A DNA stretch of 63,730 nt from an uncultured Eubacteriales bacterium (GTDB taxonomy: Bacteria > Bacillota > Clostridia > Oscillospirales > Acutalibacteraceae), in contig CAJTXF010000009.1 in the NCBI GenBank assembly GCA_910580045.1, forward strand, positions 1-63,730, read 5' to 3'. Position numbers and translations under genes: made by a program. Shown one piece after another: positions 51,375 through 59,780 of this stretch. How positions within the stretch are numbered: the first letter of the stretch is position 1; each line of letters opens with the position of its first letter. Under the pieces are notes generated by a model. It was not told where the DNA came from, ran no database searches, and saw nothing but the letters and a program-made list of their open reading frames with translations.

Positions 51375-52133
51375 ATGGAGAAAATCATCGCAGTTACCAA
51401 TCAGAAGGGCGGCGTTGGAAAAACCACCACCTCCCTTTCCCTCATCAACGCCCTGCACCTGCGGGGCTATAAGGTCCTGGGTGTGGATTTGGACCCCCAG
51501 GGCAGCTTGGGCTTTTCCGCCGGTCTGGACATCGAGAACAGCGAGACCGTCTATGAGGTGCTCAAGGGCACCGCTGCCATTGAGGATGTTATCGTCTCTA
51601 CTGATTTGGGCGACATCCTGCCCTCAAACATCCTGCTCTCCACCGCGGAGCTGGAATTCAACACCCCAGGCCGGGAATATCTGCTGCGCAACGAGCTCTC
51701 CAAGGTGGAGGCTGACTATGACTATATTATTATCGACACCCCCCCTGCCCTGAACGTGCTGACCATCAATGCCTATGTGGCCTCCGGCGCGCTGATTATC
51801 CCCATGGCCCCGGAGATTTTAAGCCTGCTGGGCATCTCCCAGATTCGGGATACCATTAACACTGTGCGCAAGTACTATAACCCTGACTTGCGGGTGCTGG
51901 GCATTCTCCTCAACAAGTTCAACGGCCGCCTGACCCTGAACCGGGAGGTGCTGGAGCTTTCCAGCGAAATCGCCCGCAAGCTGGACACTAAGGTCCTAAG
52001 CTCCAAAATCCGCTCCAGCGTGGTGGTGGCTGAGGCCCCGGCCCACGGGGAGAGCGTGCTCTCCTACGCGCCCCGCTCTAACCCTTCCCTGGACTTCCAG
52101 GCCCTGCTGGACGAGCTGCTGGCAGAGGGATAA
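51375..52133 (+). CDS. ParA-type ATPase
   Basis: The 252-residue protein is a ParA/Soj/MinD-family ATPase: deviant Walker A KGGVGKTT near residues 11-18, DLDPQGSLGFS (A'), and IIIDTPPAL (Walker B). Such proteins dimerise on nucleoid DNA or membrane and position cargo such as plasmids, chemoreceptor arrays or flagella (FlhG/ParC). There is no ParB or plasmid gene, and it lacks the N-terminal extension typical of FlhG. It is co-directional with the ComFB gene 53 bases later and divergent from fliD. A role in flagellar or chemotaxis placement is inferred from that setting. Confidence 0.9.
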   Translation: MEKIIAVTNQKGGVGKTTTSLSLINALHLRGYKVLGVDLDPQGSLGFSAGLDIENSETVYEVLKGTAAIEDVIVSTDLGDILPSNILLSTAELEFNTPGREYLLRNELSKVEADYDYIIIDTPPALNVLTINAYVASGALIIPMAPEILSLLGISQIRDTINTVRKYYNPDLRVLGILLNKFNGRLTLNREVLELSSEIARKLDTKVLSSKIRSSVVVAEAPAHGESVLSYAPRSNPSLDFQALLDELLAEG

Positions 52134-52186
52134 CCAAATTCGTGATACTGCGTTTGAGATAAGAACCCAGAGAAAGGAAGAAGATT

Positions 52187-52954
52187 ATGGCTAACTCAAA
52201 ATCCAAGTCCAACAACAAATCCAACGGTAAGTCCAACAAAACCGCCCATGTGCTGAATCTGCTCACTGAGCCCGGCGAGGCCGGGGAGTCCGCCGCCCAG
52301 CCCAAACAGCATCCTGCTGCCCAGCAGCCCCCTGCTGACAACAGCCAGGAGGTGGCTGAGAGCATCCGCAGCGCCCTGGAGGAGGACCTGCTGGCTGAGC
52401 TGGAAGAAGAGCCCGCTCCTGTCCAGGAGCCCAAGCCAGAGCCTGCCCCAACCCCCATTATACCGGAGCCCGAACCTGAGCCGCCTGCCCCAGAGCCTCA
52501 GCCTGAGCCCGCCCCTGCCCCAATCCCAGAACCGGAACCAGTGCCCGCTCCCCCAGCTCCGGCAGCGCCTGCCCCTGCGGAGGAGCCCAAAGAGCCGGGC
52601 ATCACCTATCTGAACGTGATGCAGGCCCTGGTGGAGGATAAAGTAGACAAGTATATGGAGCGCTTCCACATGTGCACCTGCGACCGCTGCCGGACAGACG
52701 TGGTGGCCCTGACCCTGACCAGCCTGCCTGCCAAATACATCGTTGTGCCTGAGGCAGAGGGCGTGCCCATGCTGAGTATTTATGAGGGCCGCTACAATGC
52801 CGCTGTAACCGCCCAGCTGATGTGGGCCTGCCAAAAGGTCAGCGAGCATCCCCGCCACACCCCGGGCGACGACGGCCAAATGCGGCTTGGCGCACCTCGC
52901 AGAGAGGATGACACCATTTACGAGCTGCTGGGCACCAACCCGGAAGAAGGCTGA
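52187..52954 (+). CDS. ComFB-domain protein with long Pro/Glu linker
   Basis: The 255-residue protein has three parts. Residues 1-30 are Lys/Ser/Asn-rich. Residues 74-138 are a low-complexity Pro/Glu/Ala tract, probably extended. Residues 140-220 are a ComFB domain (YLNVMQALVEDKVDKYMERF, CTCDRCRTDVVALTLTSLPAKYIV). ComFB, named from a Bacillus competence operon, has been reported as a cyclic-di-GMP receptor in cyanobacteria and others, and CTCDRC would be a metal or ligand site. The gene follows the ParA gene by 53 bases, inside a flagellar locus. A terminator follows. Confidence 0.85.
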   Translation: MANSKSKSNNKSNGKSNKTAHVLNLLTEPGEAGESAAQPKQHPAAQQPPADNSQEVAESIRSALEEDLLAELEEEPAPVQEPKPEPAPTPIIPEPEPEPPAPEPQPEPAPAPIPEPEPVPAPPAPAAPAPAEEPKEPGITYLNVMQALVEDKVDKYMERFHMCTCDRCRTDVVALTLTSLPAKYIVVPEAEGVPMLSIYEGRYNAAVTAQLMWACQKVSEHPRHTPGDDGQMRLGAPRREDDTIYELLGTNPEEG

Positions 52955-52976
52955 GCCTTCTCCCTTGACTGAAAGC

Positions 52977-53007
52977 AAAAGCGCGGAGCAAAAGCTCCGC
53001 GCTTTTT
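52977..53007. terminator. Bidirectional terminator
   Basis: AAAAGCGCGGAGC pairs with GCTCCGCGCTTTT around AAAA, followed by T. It lies between comFB and the convergent csrA. Confidence 0.95.
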
Positions 53008-53012
53008 TGCTG

Positions 53013-53306
53013 TTATTTGTCCTGGCCTTGGGGCGCCGGCGTTTCTTCGCCCTTTTCCTGAGCGCCTTCCGGCGGCTCTTGGGCAAGCATGGAAAACGCC
53101 GCCAGCAGCTCCTGGGGCAGGCTTTCCTCTTGGGCAGCCTCCCGGTTGGCGTTCATGGCATAGGCCAGCTCACTGCGCAGCACAGCCACCTCTTTGGGGG
53201 CGTCAATGGCAATCTGCACTTCTTTGTCTTTGGTGACCATAATGGTCACACGGACATCGCTGCCAATCAGAAAGGACTGTCCAGCCCTGCGGCGAAGAAT
53301 CAACAT
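53013..53306 (-). CDS. csrA: CsrA translational regulator, C-terminally extended
   Basis: The 97-residue protein starts MLILRRRAGQSFLIGSDVRV, the canonical CsrA start with the RNA-binding Arg residues, followed by the IAIDAPKEVAVLR element. CsrA binds GGA sites in leaders and in Firmicutes represses flagellin translation until FliW releases it. Most CsrA proteins are 60-75 residues; here about 30 extra Gln/Glu/Pro-rich residues are added. It starts three bases after the fliW stop, the normal arrangement. Confidence 0.94.
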   Translation of the reverse strand: MLILRRRAGQSFLIGSDVRVTIMVTKDKEVQIAIDAPKEVAVLRSELAYAMNANREAAQEESLPQELLAAFSMLAQEPPEGAQEKGEETPAPQGQDK

Positions 53307-53309
53307 GGT

Positions 53310-53756
53310 TCAGCCCTCCTTCGCCTGGAATTCCGACAGCAAATGCCGCATGCTGTAACGGTCATCCTCCAGAATCACCTGCATACACGTACAAATCCTG
53401 TCGTTAATGGCAATGGGGCACTGAAGATTGACTGTGCTGCTGGACACAGGATTCTTCACCCCGCAGAGCACGTAATAGCACAGCTCGGTGCTGTCCTTTA
53501 CCCCCAGATATTCCAGCTCCTCCGGCTGGAGAACAGGGGCATAGCTCCCGTCCAGAGAGAAGGGGTTCATCACCACAAAGGCCAGCTGAGGGGTGGCAAT
53601 ACTCTGCAGGCACAGCAAAGTTCCGCTACTGCCGGAAAAGGGCAGCAGCAGGAACTTTGTCTCCTCCTCAAAGGCGAACAAGCCCTTGGGGAACGTCAAC
53701 ACATCCTCTTCCTGATACTCAATTTCTCCGAAGTACTTGCTTGACAGCTTCAACAA
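53310..53756 (-). CDS. fliW: Flagellar assembly factor FliW
   Basis: The 148-residue protein has the FliW pattern (KYFGEIEYQEEDVLTFPKGLFAFEEETKFLLLP and PQLAFVVMNPF). FliW binds CsrA and flagellin in a three-way switch that ties flagellin synthesis to export. It precedes csrA by three bases and follows the DUF6470 gene by 36 bases. GGAGGA lies before the ATG. Confidence 0.95.
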   Translation of the reverse strand: MLKLSSKYFGEIEYQEEDVLTFPKGLFAFEEETKFLLLPFSGSSGTLLCLQSIATPQLAFVVMNPFSLDGSYAPVLQPEELEYLGVKDSTELCYYVLCGVKNPVSSSTVNLQCPIAINDRICTCMQVILEDDRYSMRHLLSEFQAKEG

Positions 53757-53792
53757 TCGTTCCTCCTGACAGTGGAGCCTGATGTCCAGGCC

Positions 53793-54410
53793 CTATGCTC
53801 TCACGTCTACCGGCTGATAATTGGGGTCAGAGGAAGGCGGGACATACACAGCGCCGCCCACATACTTGATAATCACTTCAGGCCGCTGGGTCATGGTGAA
53901 CTCAATGTCCCCGGGCACAAACTGGAACCCCATGCCGTTGGTCTTCCAATCAAAGTTCAGCTTATCCATTTCATAGCGAATCTGCATCTGGCCTGGCTCC
54001 CAGTCCAGGTTGATGCCGCCCTCCGGCAGAAATCCCAGGCCAAAGTCCTCCAGGTGCCTGCCCATCTGGGCGTCCTGGGTCTCCTGGGCAAACTGCGTAA
54101 TCAGCTCCTGACCCAGCTGGGCATCCATCACCAGCTGGCCCCGCTGGGCATAGGTGGCCGTGGCCTGATACGCCGCCTGCTCTCCCTTCTGGGCAGCCTG
54201 CTTCACACTCTGCACAGTGGTTGGCCGCACAGAGCTTCGGGCCTGGAAGGAGTCAATATTCAGCTTGACAGGGCGGCTCTTAATATTCAGCCCGCCCTTC
54301 TCCCGGCTGACTTCCATCTCCGCTGTGCCTCTGGAATAAATCAGCTGGGCGTTGGTTGTCTTCATTTCAATCTCAATTGGTACAGTGGTAATCTCAATCA
54401 ACGGACCCAC
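53793..54410 (-). CDS. DUF6470/YviE-like flagellar-locus protein
   Basis: The 205-residue protein corresponds in position and pattern to Bacillus YviE, encoded between flgL and fliW. It opens with an IEITTVPIEIEMKTTNAQLIYSRGTA element, has a helical middle (AQKGEQAAYQATATYAQRG), and ends with the INLDWEPGQMQIRYEMDKLNFDW beta segment and a TMTQRPEVIIKYVG end. Function is unknown; conservation of gene order suggests a role in late assembly. The start is weakly supported by GAAAGAGG-type sequence. Confidence 0.85.
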   Translation of the reverse strand: MGPLIEITTVPIEIEMKTTNAQLIYSRGTAEMEVSREKGGLNIKSRPVKLNIDSFQARSSVRPTTVQSVKQAAQKGEQAAYQATATYAQRGQLVMDAQLGQELITQFAQETQDAQMGRHLEDFGLGFLPEGGINLDWEPGQMQIRYEMDKLNFDWKTNGMGFQFVPGDIEFTMTQRPEVIIKYVGGAVYVPPSSDPNYQPVDVRA

Positions 54411-54456
54411 ACATAATCCCCTCTTTCCTTTCGAAATAGCCTATCCGGCGGATATG

Positions 54457-55602
54457 TCAGTTCATATAGTCAATCAGCGACTGGGATAGGATGCTGGTGC
54501 CGATGCGCAGCGCCGCGTTATAGGAATACTGGGCCCACATCAGAGCCGTGATGGCCTCAGCCGGGTCAATATCCTCCACATTGGTAATCTGCTCATTCAG
54601 GCTGTCATCCATAGACTCCAGCCGATCCTCATTGGTCTTGAGGAAGGTGGCCCGGGTGTCGTGAGCCATCCAGTTGGCGTGCAGCTCGTCAAGCACATCC
54701 TCCAACTGCTTCTCCAGGGCGTCACAGCGGGTCTCAGCGCCATTGGGCCATTTGGCCGGATCCTCGGGATAAGCGCCAGTCTGCGCGTCGCACTGGGAAA
54801 GAATCTCGCCGTATTCCCGGATAAGGGCAATCAGATTGTTGGGGACGTCCGTTTCAACTACATCCTTCCCGTCGGGCCCCTCTACTGTGACGGAGGTTGT
54901 GCCATAGCCAATGGTGGCAATGCCGCTCAGGGCTGTGTCAAAGGCACTGGAATCAATCAGGTTGCCGTCCTTATCCTCCTTCATGCCCAGGCCCAAATCC
55001 ACATAGGTGTGCTCGTTCTCCACCGTATTGTACAGCTTGAGAAAATCCGCATAGTCAGGTTTTCCCTGCCAATTGCCAGCCGCCAGCTCTGCCTCTGTGG
55101 GTGTCTTTACATCCACCTTCATACCCCGGTACAGGACCTCACCGTCCGGGCCCCAGCTGAAAGGCACTGTCTCCCCGTCCGCGCCGGAGAAGACGAAATT
55201 CTCCCCATACTTGGCGTTCATGGTCTGCATAACTGAGTCAGCCGCACCCTTGATAATCTCACCCAAAGCCTTCCGGCCGCCAGCCTCCGCATCGTTCTCC
55301 GCGCGAAGGGAGGAATACTTCACTAATTCAGTGCCCAGCTTCTGATAGGTGTTGTCCATACAGTCCCAAGCCTGCTGGAATTTGTGAGTGACCTGCTTGT
55401 TGTTGGCCAGCTGGTTTTCCACGTTCCAGCGGCTTCGGCGCAGCTGGAATGCCTGGCTGGCCTTGGAAGGGCTCTCCGCGTAAGAGTTAAACTGCCGGTG
55501 GGTGGTCACCTTTTCAGTGACCCCAGCCAGGTTGTTATAAGAGCGCATCAAGTTGGACTTGTAGCTCATCATCATGCCATTGGTCGTAATTCGCCGAACC
55601 AT
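54457..55602 (-). CDS. flgL: Hook-filament junction protein FlgL
   Basis: The 381-residue protein has the flagellin-like termini of FlgL: RRITTNGMMMSYKSNLMRSYNNL at the start and NVEDIDPAEAITALMWAQYSYNAALRIGTSILSQSLIDYMN at the end. It is about 80 residues longer than typical, with the insert in the middle. It joins FlgK to the filament. It lies between flgK and the yviE-like gene. Confidence 0.95.
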   Translation of the reverse strand: MVRRITTNGMMMSYKSNLMRSYNNLAGVTEKVTTHRQFNSYAESPSKASQAFQLRRSRWNVENQLANNKQVTHKFQQAWDCMDNTYQKLGTELVKYSSLRAENDAEAGGRKALGEIIKGAADSVMQTMNAKYGENFVFSGADGETVPFSWGPDGEVLYRGMKVDVKTPTEAELAAGNWQGKPDYADFLKLYNTVENEHTYVDLGLGMKEDKDGNLIDSSAFDTALSGIATIGYGTTSVTVEGPDGKDVVETDVPNNLIALIREYGEILSQCDAQTGAYPEDPAKWPNGAETRCDALEKQLEDVLDELHANWMAHDTRATFLKTNEDRLESMDDSLNEQITNVEDIDPAEAITALMWAQYSYNAALRIGTSILSQSLIDYMN

Positions 55603-55660
55603 AGTCTCACTTCTTTCTGTTGAATAATATAGCGGTACGCTATTGGGGCTGTATGCTCAA

Positions 55661-57625
55661 TTACCTGCCGGCAATGCCTGTGCCGTTAATCAGCTTATCC
55701 AGCACCTCGTCCAATGTGGTCAGCAGACGGCAGGAAGCGGAATAAGACTTCTGATACTGCATCATATTCAGGGCCTCGTCGTTCAAATCCACACCGGACA
55801 CCGAGTCCCGGCCCAAATCCAACTCTGTCGCGGTGGCCATGTAGTTGTCCAGGATGTCCCCTGTGCTCTTGGTGTCTTCGCCCAGCAGGCCGTTCACATA
55901 GTCCAGCATCTCATGGAAACTGCCGGTAAAATACACTGTACTGTTGGCCGCGCCGGCAAACACCTCGTCCGGGGCAAAATCATACTTCTCCTGCATGGCG
56001 GAGACCAGGTGGGCGATGTTGCTGTTGGCCGTGCTGGCAGGCCGCATGGTTGTATTTGTGGGGTCGCTTGGGTCAGCCGCCACCATGTCATTTATATTCT
56101 TGGTCTGAACCACTTTGATTTTCTCATGGGCCCAGCCTGTAGAAATAGAGATATTCTTTGCGGTGATAAGCTCGCTGTCAACACCCGCGTCATTGCTGTC
56201 GCCGCTGATGCTGAACAGGTTGCCGCTGACGCTCTCTACATACTCTTTATATTCGTCTTTCACTACAGGATTGCCATTGGCGTCTAAAGTAACCTTACCG
56301 TTGGCGTCAAACACAAAGAAAGCATTTTCCCCTTCATCAGGCGCCTTGTTCTCATCCGGGACAAAGTTATTGGAGCGGTTGAAAACCTTTGCGAACTTAT
56401 TTGCCAGGGCGTCCAGGGCCTTTTGATAATAGGGGATGCCCCGCTTGGTGGCCGCTTTGGGGTCACCAAGTCCCGGAGGAGTGCCATTGATATCGTTAAT
56501 CTCCTCCTGGGTGGAGAACTCACCATTCTTAATCAGCATCTCCCGCTTGGCCTGCAGAGAGCCGGACTTCAGGCTCTGGTCCTCCAGCTGTACCGGGTCA
56601 TGGCCGTTTTTGTAAGAGGCAATCACCTGCCCCCGGCGGTCCTCCAGGGCAGAAATGTTCAGCCGCAGATAGGGGTCGTCAACATCCTCCATTACAGGGT
56701 TGCCAACCCCATCAACCATTGGATTGCCGTCCGCGTCCAGCTTCTGCTGCTGTATCTGCCGGATAGACAGCTCGCCGCTGTAAATGCCGTCAATCAGCAC
56801 GGTGTTGCTGCCGGAGAGGGTAATGGTCAGCTTCTCTACGGTCATCCCCGCGCCGATGGGCTCGTCAGAGTAGGTCACGTCAATGGGCAGGTATTGGGCC
56901 AGCTCGTCAATCAGCTGGTTACGCTCGTCCCGCAGCTCCAGAGCCTGCTGGCCGCGCTCGCCAATCATCCCCTCCTTGCGCTCTGCCTCTGACAGGGCGC
57001 CGTTGCCGATTTCCGCTTTCCGGATGGACTCGTTCAGCTCACGAATCTTCTTGAGGGTGTTGTTGACATTGCCCAGCATCTCCTTGTACTCTTTCATGGT
57101 GTCGTTCTGCAGCGTTTCCAGCTGCTTGGCGAACTCATTAAAGAAGGTGACAATGCCTTTGGCCGCGCCTCTCACATTGTTCTCATAGCTCTGGGTGCCG
57201 GCGTGCTCTGTGTTGAAGTTCTGCAGCTGCTCCAAAAGGCGGCTTAGCTGGGCTTCCAGGATGCCGTTGTCATCCTCGCCCTTGCCCACTTCATCAAAAA
57301 TATAGGAGAGCTGGTCCAGCACATAATACTTCTCGTCATAAAAGCCTACGTTAGACGCCTCATTGCGATAGCGGATATCCAGATAAGGGTCCCGCAGCTG
57401 AGACACGCCAGTGGTCAGCGCGCCCGCGCCCACCCGCACGTCAAACTGAGAGGAGTAGCGGTCCGCGCCGCCGATATACAGGGCCCTCTGGTCCAGCATC
57501 TGCCGGGTATAGCCAGGGGTGTTGATGTTGGAAATATTATTGCCCGTAACCTCCAGGGCCTTGCTGGACGCCATAATGCCCAGGCGCGCCATAGTAAAGC
57601 CGCTGAAAGTGGATATGGTGCTCAT
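55661..57625 (-). CDS. flgK: Hook-associated protein FlgK
   Basis: The 654-residue protein opens MARLGIMASSKALEVTGNNISNINTPGYTRQ, the conserved D0 segment, and ends with YQKSYSASCRLLTTLDEVLDKLINGTG. The middle is expanded relative to the usual 450-550 residues. It is the first junction protein on the hook. It follows flgN by 77 bases and precedes flgL by 58. Confidence 0.96.
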   Translation of the reverse strand: MSTISTFSGFTMARLGIMASSKALEVTGNNISNINTPGYTRQMLDQRALYIGGADRYSSQFDVRVGAGALTTGVSQLRDPYLDIRYRNEASNVGFYDEKYYVLDQLSYIFDEVGKGEDDNGILEAQLSRLLEQLQNFNTEHAGTQSYENNVRGAAKGIVTFFNEFAKQLETLQNDTMKEYKEMLGNVNNTLKKIRELNESIRKAEIGNGALSEAERKEGMIGERGQQALELRDERNQLIDELAQYLPIDVTYSDEPIGAGMTVEKLTITLSGSNTVLIDGIYSGELSIRQIQQQKLDADGNPMVDGVGNPVMEDVDDPYLRLNISALEDRRGQVIASYKNGHDPVQLEDQSLKSGSLQAKREMLIKNGEFSTQEEINDINGTPPGLGDPKAATKRGIPYYQKALDALANKFAKVFNRSNNFVPDENKAPDEGENAFFVFDANGKVTLDANGNPVVKDEYKEYVESVSGNLFSISGDSNDAGVDSELITAKNISISTGWAHEKIKVVQTKNINDMVAADPSDPTNTTMRPASTANSNIAHLVSAMQEKYDFAPDEVFAGAANSTVYFTGSFHEMLDYVNGLLGEDTKSTGDILDNYMATATELDLGRDSVSGVDLNDEALNMMQYQKSYSASCRLLTTLDEVLDKLINGTGIAGR

Positions 57626-57702
57626 AGGTAAAAACCTCCTTTAGTCAGGGTCTCTGAAATGTCCGGGGAATTCCCCCGACGCGCGGCCCTGCCGTTCCGC
57701 GC

Positions 57703-58164
57703 TTATGCCCGGAAGTCTGTCTTCATCCGGGGGGGCGGCTCCTCAGTGTGAGGCTCCGGGATAGGGGCGTCCTGGGGGAACATGCGCTCAATATCCCGCA
57801 GGGCCAGCTCCATCGTGGTTTTGGCCGCGTTGGCGGCACTGTGGTACATCTCAAACCGCTTCAGCGCCAGCTCGGCAGTCTTGGCGGCCTGGCCCCGAAG
57901 CGCCTCTGGGAAGTGCCCGGGCACCTGGGAGAGGGACACACCCTCCAGCCCCATGGCCTTGTGCATCTTCTCCCGCTTCTGGTCCATACTGCGCAGGCTC
58001 ATGCTGTAAACCTGCTCCTGCTTCATGCAGGCGTCCACCCGGACCAAATCTCCCACCCGGGCGGCAGCGCCTTTTTCCTTGGCGGTTGTAATCATCTTTT
58101 CCAAAAGCTCCGCCAGGCTGGTCAGATAGCGCAGGTACTCGTCATACACAGGCTCCAAACTCAA
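57703..58164 (-). CDS. flgN: FlgN export chaperone
   Basis: The 153-residue helical protein fits FlgN, the chaperone for FlgK and FlgL, by size, helical content and place directly before flgK. Its start overlaps the flgM stop by four bases. The C-terminal Pro-rich tail (PEPHTEEPPPRM) is not conserved. No catalytic motif is expected. Confidence 0.85.
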   Translation of the reverse strand: MSLEPVYDEYLRYLTSLAELLEKMITTAKEKGAAARVGDLVRVDACMKQEQVYSMSLRSMDQKREKMHKAMGLEGVSLSQVPGHFPEALRGQAAKTAELALKRFEMYHSAANAAKTTMELALRDIERMFPQDAPIPEPHTEEPPPRMKTDFRA

Positions 58165-58466
58165 ACCTCCCCCAGCAGAAGCAGCTTTTTGGCAATGCTC
58201 TCCGCGTCAATCCGGTACTCCCCGCTCTCTACCTGCTGGCGCAGATGGGCCAGGGTGCCGGTGGTGGTTGCTGTGCGCACCTCTTGGGAGAGCTTGCTCT
58301 GGATTTCCAGCTTGCGGGAATCCTCTCCCTCTCTGGCGCTCAGGGTGACCTTATCAAAGCTCTCTCCAGCATGGGAAGCCGGAGCGGCGGCGCTATGCTG
58401 GCGGGACTGGCTCACCCGCAGGGCGCCGCTGTTTACAGGGCTAATCTTTTGCGGCATAGTAATCAT
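58161..58466 (-). CDS. flgM: Anti-sigma-28 factor FlgM
   Basis: The 101-residue protein has the FlgM C-terminal pattern: VTLSAREGEDSRKLEIQSKLSQEVR and LRQQVESGEYRIDAESIAKKLL, preceded by a disordered start with the ISPVNSG type of opening. FlgM holds the flagellar sigma factor until the hook is done and FlgM is exported. It heads the flgM-flgN-flgK-flgL unit downstream of the che genes. Confidence 0.9.
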   Translation of the reverse strand: MITMPQKISPVNSGALRVSQSRQHSAAAPASHAGESFDKVTLSAREGEDSRKLEIQSKLSQEVRTATTTGTLAHLRQQVESGEYRIDAESIAKKLLLLGEV

Positions 58467-58548
58467 ACATACATCCCTCTCTTCTCGTTGGGAAACTGGT
58501 TAAAAAGCGAAATGGGTAACAGAACCCCAAGTCCTTTCTACATAAAGT

Positions 58549-58587
58549 ATCGGATGGCCCCCCTAAAAAAATAAGAGGCCATCCGAT
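58549..58587. promoter_or_regulatory. Perfect 11-bp hairpin between cheB and flgM
   Basis: ATCGGATGGCC and GGCCATCCGAT pair with a 17-base loop holding a run of A (or T). No T run follows the stem in the minus direction, so it is not a plain terminator. It may be an RNA processing or attenuation site between the che and flg units. Confidence 0.5.
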
Positions 58588-58666
58588 GATTTATAAAATT
58601 CTTTGGGGATTTCCCCTTTTTTCCGGCCGCATTCGGAGCGCGGAAAAAAGATTCCCGTCGAAAAAG

Positions 58667-59710
58667 CTATTTTCCAGTCTGCAGGCTACGCAGAAGAACA
58701 CTGGCCACCCGCTCACAGCTGGCCTGCTCACAGACAGCGCCCTTCTTGAACGCCACCCCGGGCATCCCGTACACCACCGAGGACTCCTCGTCCTGGCCAA
58801 TGGTATAGGCCCCCTTGCGGCGCATCCGCAGCAGGCCCTCAGCCCCGTCCGCGCCCATACCGGTCATAATGATGCCAATCATCTTGCAGCGCACATTCTC
58901 CGCCATGGACATGAACAGCGCGTCTACAGACGGCCTGTGGCCGCTGACCTTATCCCCCGGCAGGCAGGACACATAGTACTCACCGGCAGCTGTGCGGTTC
59001 ACCCGGCACTGCAAATCAGCCGGGGCCACCAGCGCCAGCCCTGGGTGGAGCCTGTCGCCGTTCACAGCCTCCCGCACCTCCATGCGGCACAGCCGGTCCA
59101 GGCGCTCAGCATACATTTTTGTAAACCCAGGGGGCATATGCTGCACAATAACCATGCCCGGAATATCCGCAGGCAGGCGTTTCATTACCTCCAGGGTGGC
59201 CTCTGTGCCGCCAGTAGAGGCACCCAGCCCGATCAGGTAGGGCTGGGGCACCCGAAGGGGAGTCATGGTGAGAGAAGCGCTCAAATCCGGCTGCTCCTTG
59301 GGGACGGCTGCCGGGCGGCGCACTTTGGCGCTGGCCGCCTCGATTACCGCCTCCACCAAAGAGTCCACAAAGCCCTGGCGGCTCTGCACCCCGTCCGGCT
59401 TGCGGACAAAGCCCACAGCCCCGGCGTGCAGGGCATCAAAGACCTTCAAATTCAAAGAGGACACCAGCACCACCGGCAGGGGATGCTGGGGCAGCAGCTT
59501 CTTTAGAAACTCGATTCCAGTCATACCGGGCATCTGCACATCGCAGGTCATCACGTCCGGGTTCAGCTGCTTTACTTTATGTTCGGCGTCCATGGCGTTG
59601 ATGGCATAGCCCGCCACCTCAATCAGAGGCGACTTGCTGAGCCCATCCATAATCGTCTTGCGGGCGATGATGGAATCATCCACCACCAGTACCCGTATCA
59701 TTTTCGGCAA
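58667..59710 (-). CDS. cheB: Protein-glutamate methylesterase CheB
   Basis: The 347-residue protein has a receiver domain (IRVLVVDDSIIARK, CDVQMPGMTG) and a methylesterase domain with the catalytic triad regions GLGASTGGTEA (Ser), IVQHMPPGFT (His) and MGADGAEGL (Asp). It removes methyl groups from chemoreceptors for adaptation. A TTG at 59710 is seven bases after AGGAGG and is preferred to the ATG at 59701, which is 16 bases away. It follows cheR in the che operon. Confidence 0.95.
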   Translation of the reverse strand: MPKMIRVLVVDDSIIARKTIMDGLSKSPLIEVAGYAINAMDAEHKVKQLNPDVMTCDVQMPGMTGIEFLKKLLPQHPLPVVLVSSLNLKVFDALHAGAVGFVRKPDGVQSRQGFVDSLVEAVIEAASAKVRRPAAVPKEQPDLSASLTMTPLRVPQPYLIGLGASTGGTEATLEVMKRLPADIPGMVIVQHMPPGFTKMYAERLDRLCRMEVREAVNGDRLHPGLALVAPADLQCRVNRTAAGEYYVSCLPGDKVSGHRPSVDALFMSMAENVRCKMIGIIMTGMGADGAEGLLRMRRKGAYTIGQDEESSVVYGMPGVAFKKGAVCEQASCERVASVLLRSLQTGK

Positions 59711-59780
59711 ATTGACCCCTCCTAGTTCTCGTTTCATTCCTTCTGGTCTGACTCACAGGAACTCCGTCTCTCCGCAGGCC

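Noticed and set aside
51375..52133. Plasmid partition locus
   Set aside because: No ParB, parS-like repeats or replication gene; the flagellar setting is a better explanation.
52430..52600. Pro/Glu codon repeats in the comFB gene considered as a CRISPR or tandem DNA repeat
   Set aside because: The repeats are irregular, in frame and explained by a low-complexity protein linker.
58616..58660. TTTTTTCC...GGAAAAAA hairpin after cheB as a terminator
   Set aside because: The stem is A/T-rich with an imperfect core and has no T run after it on the transcribed strand.
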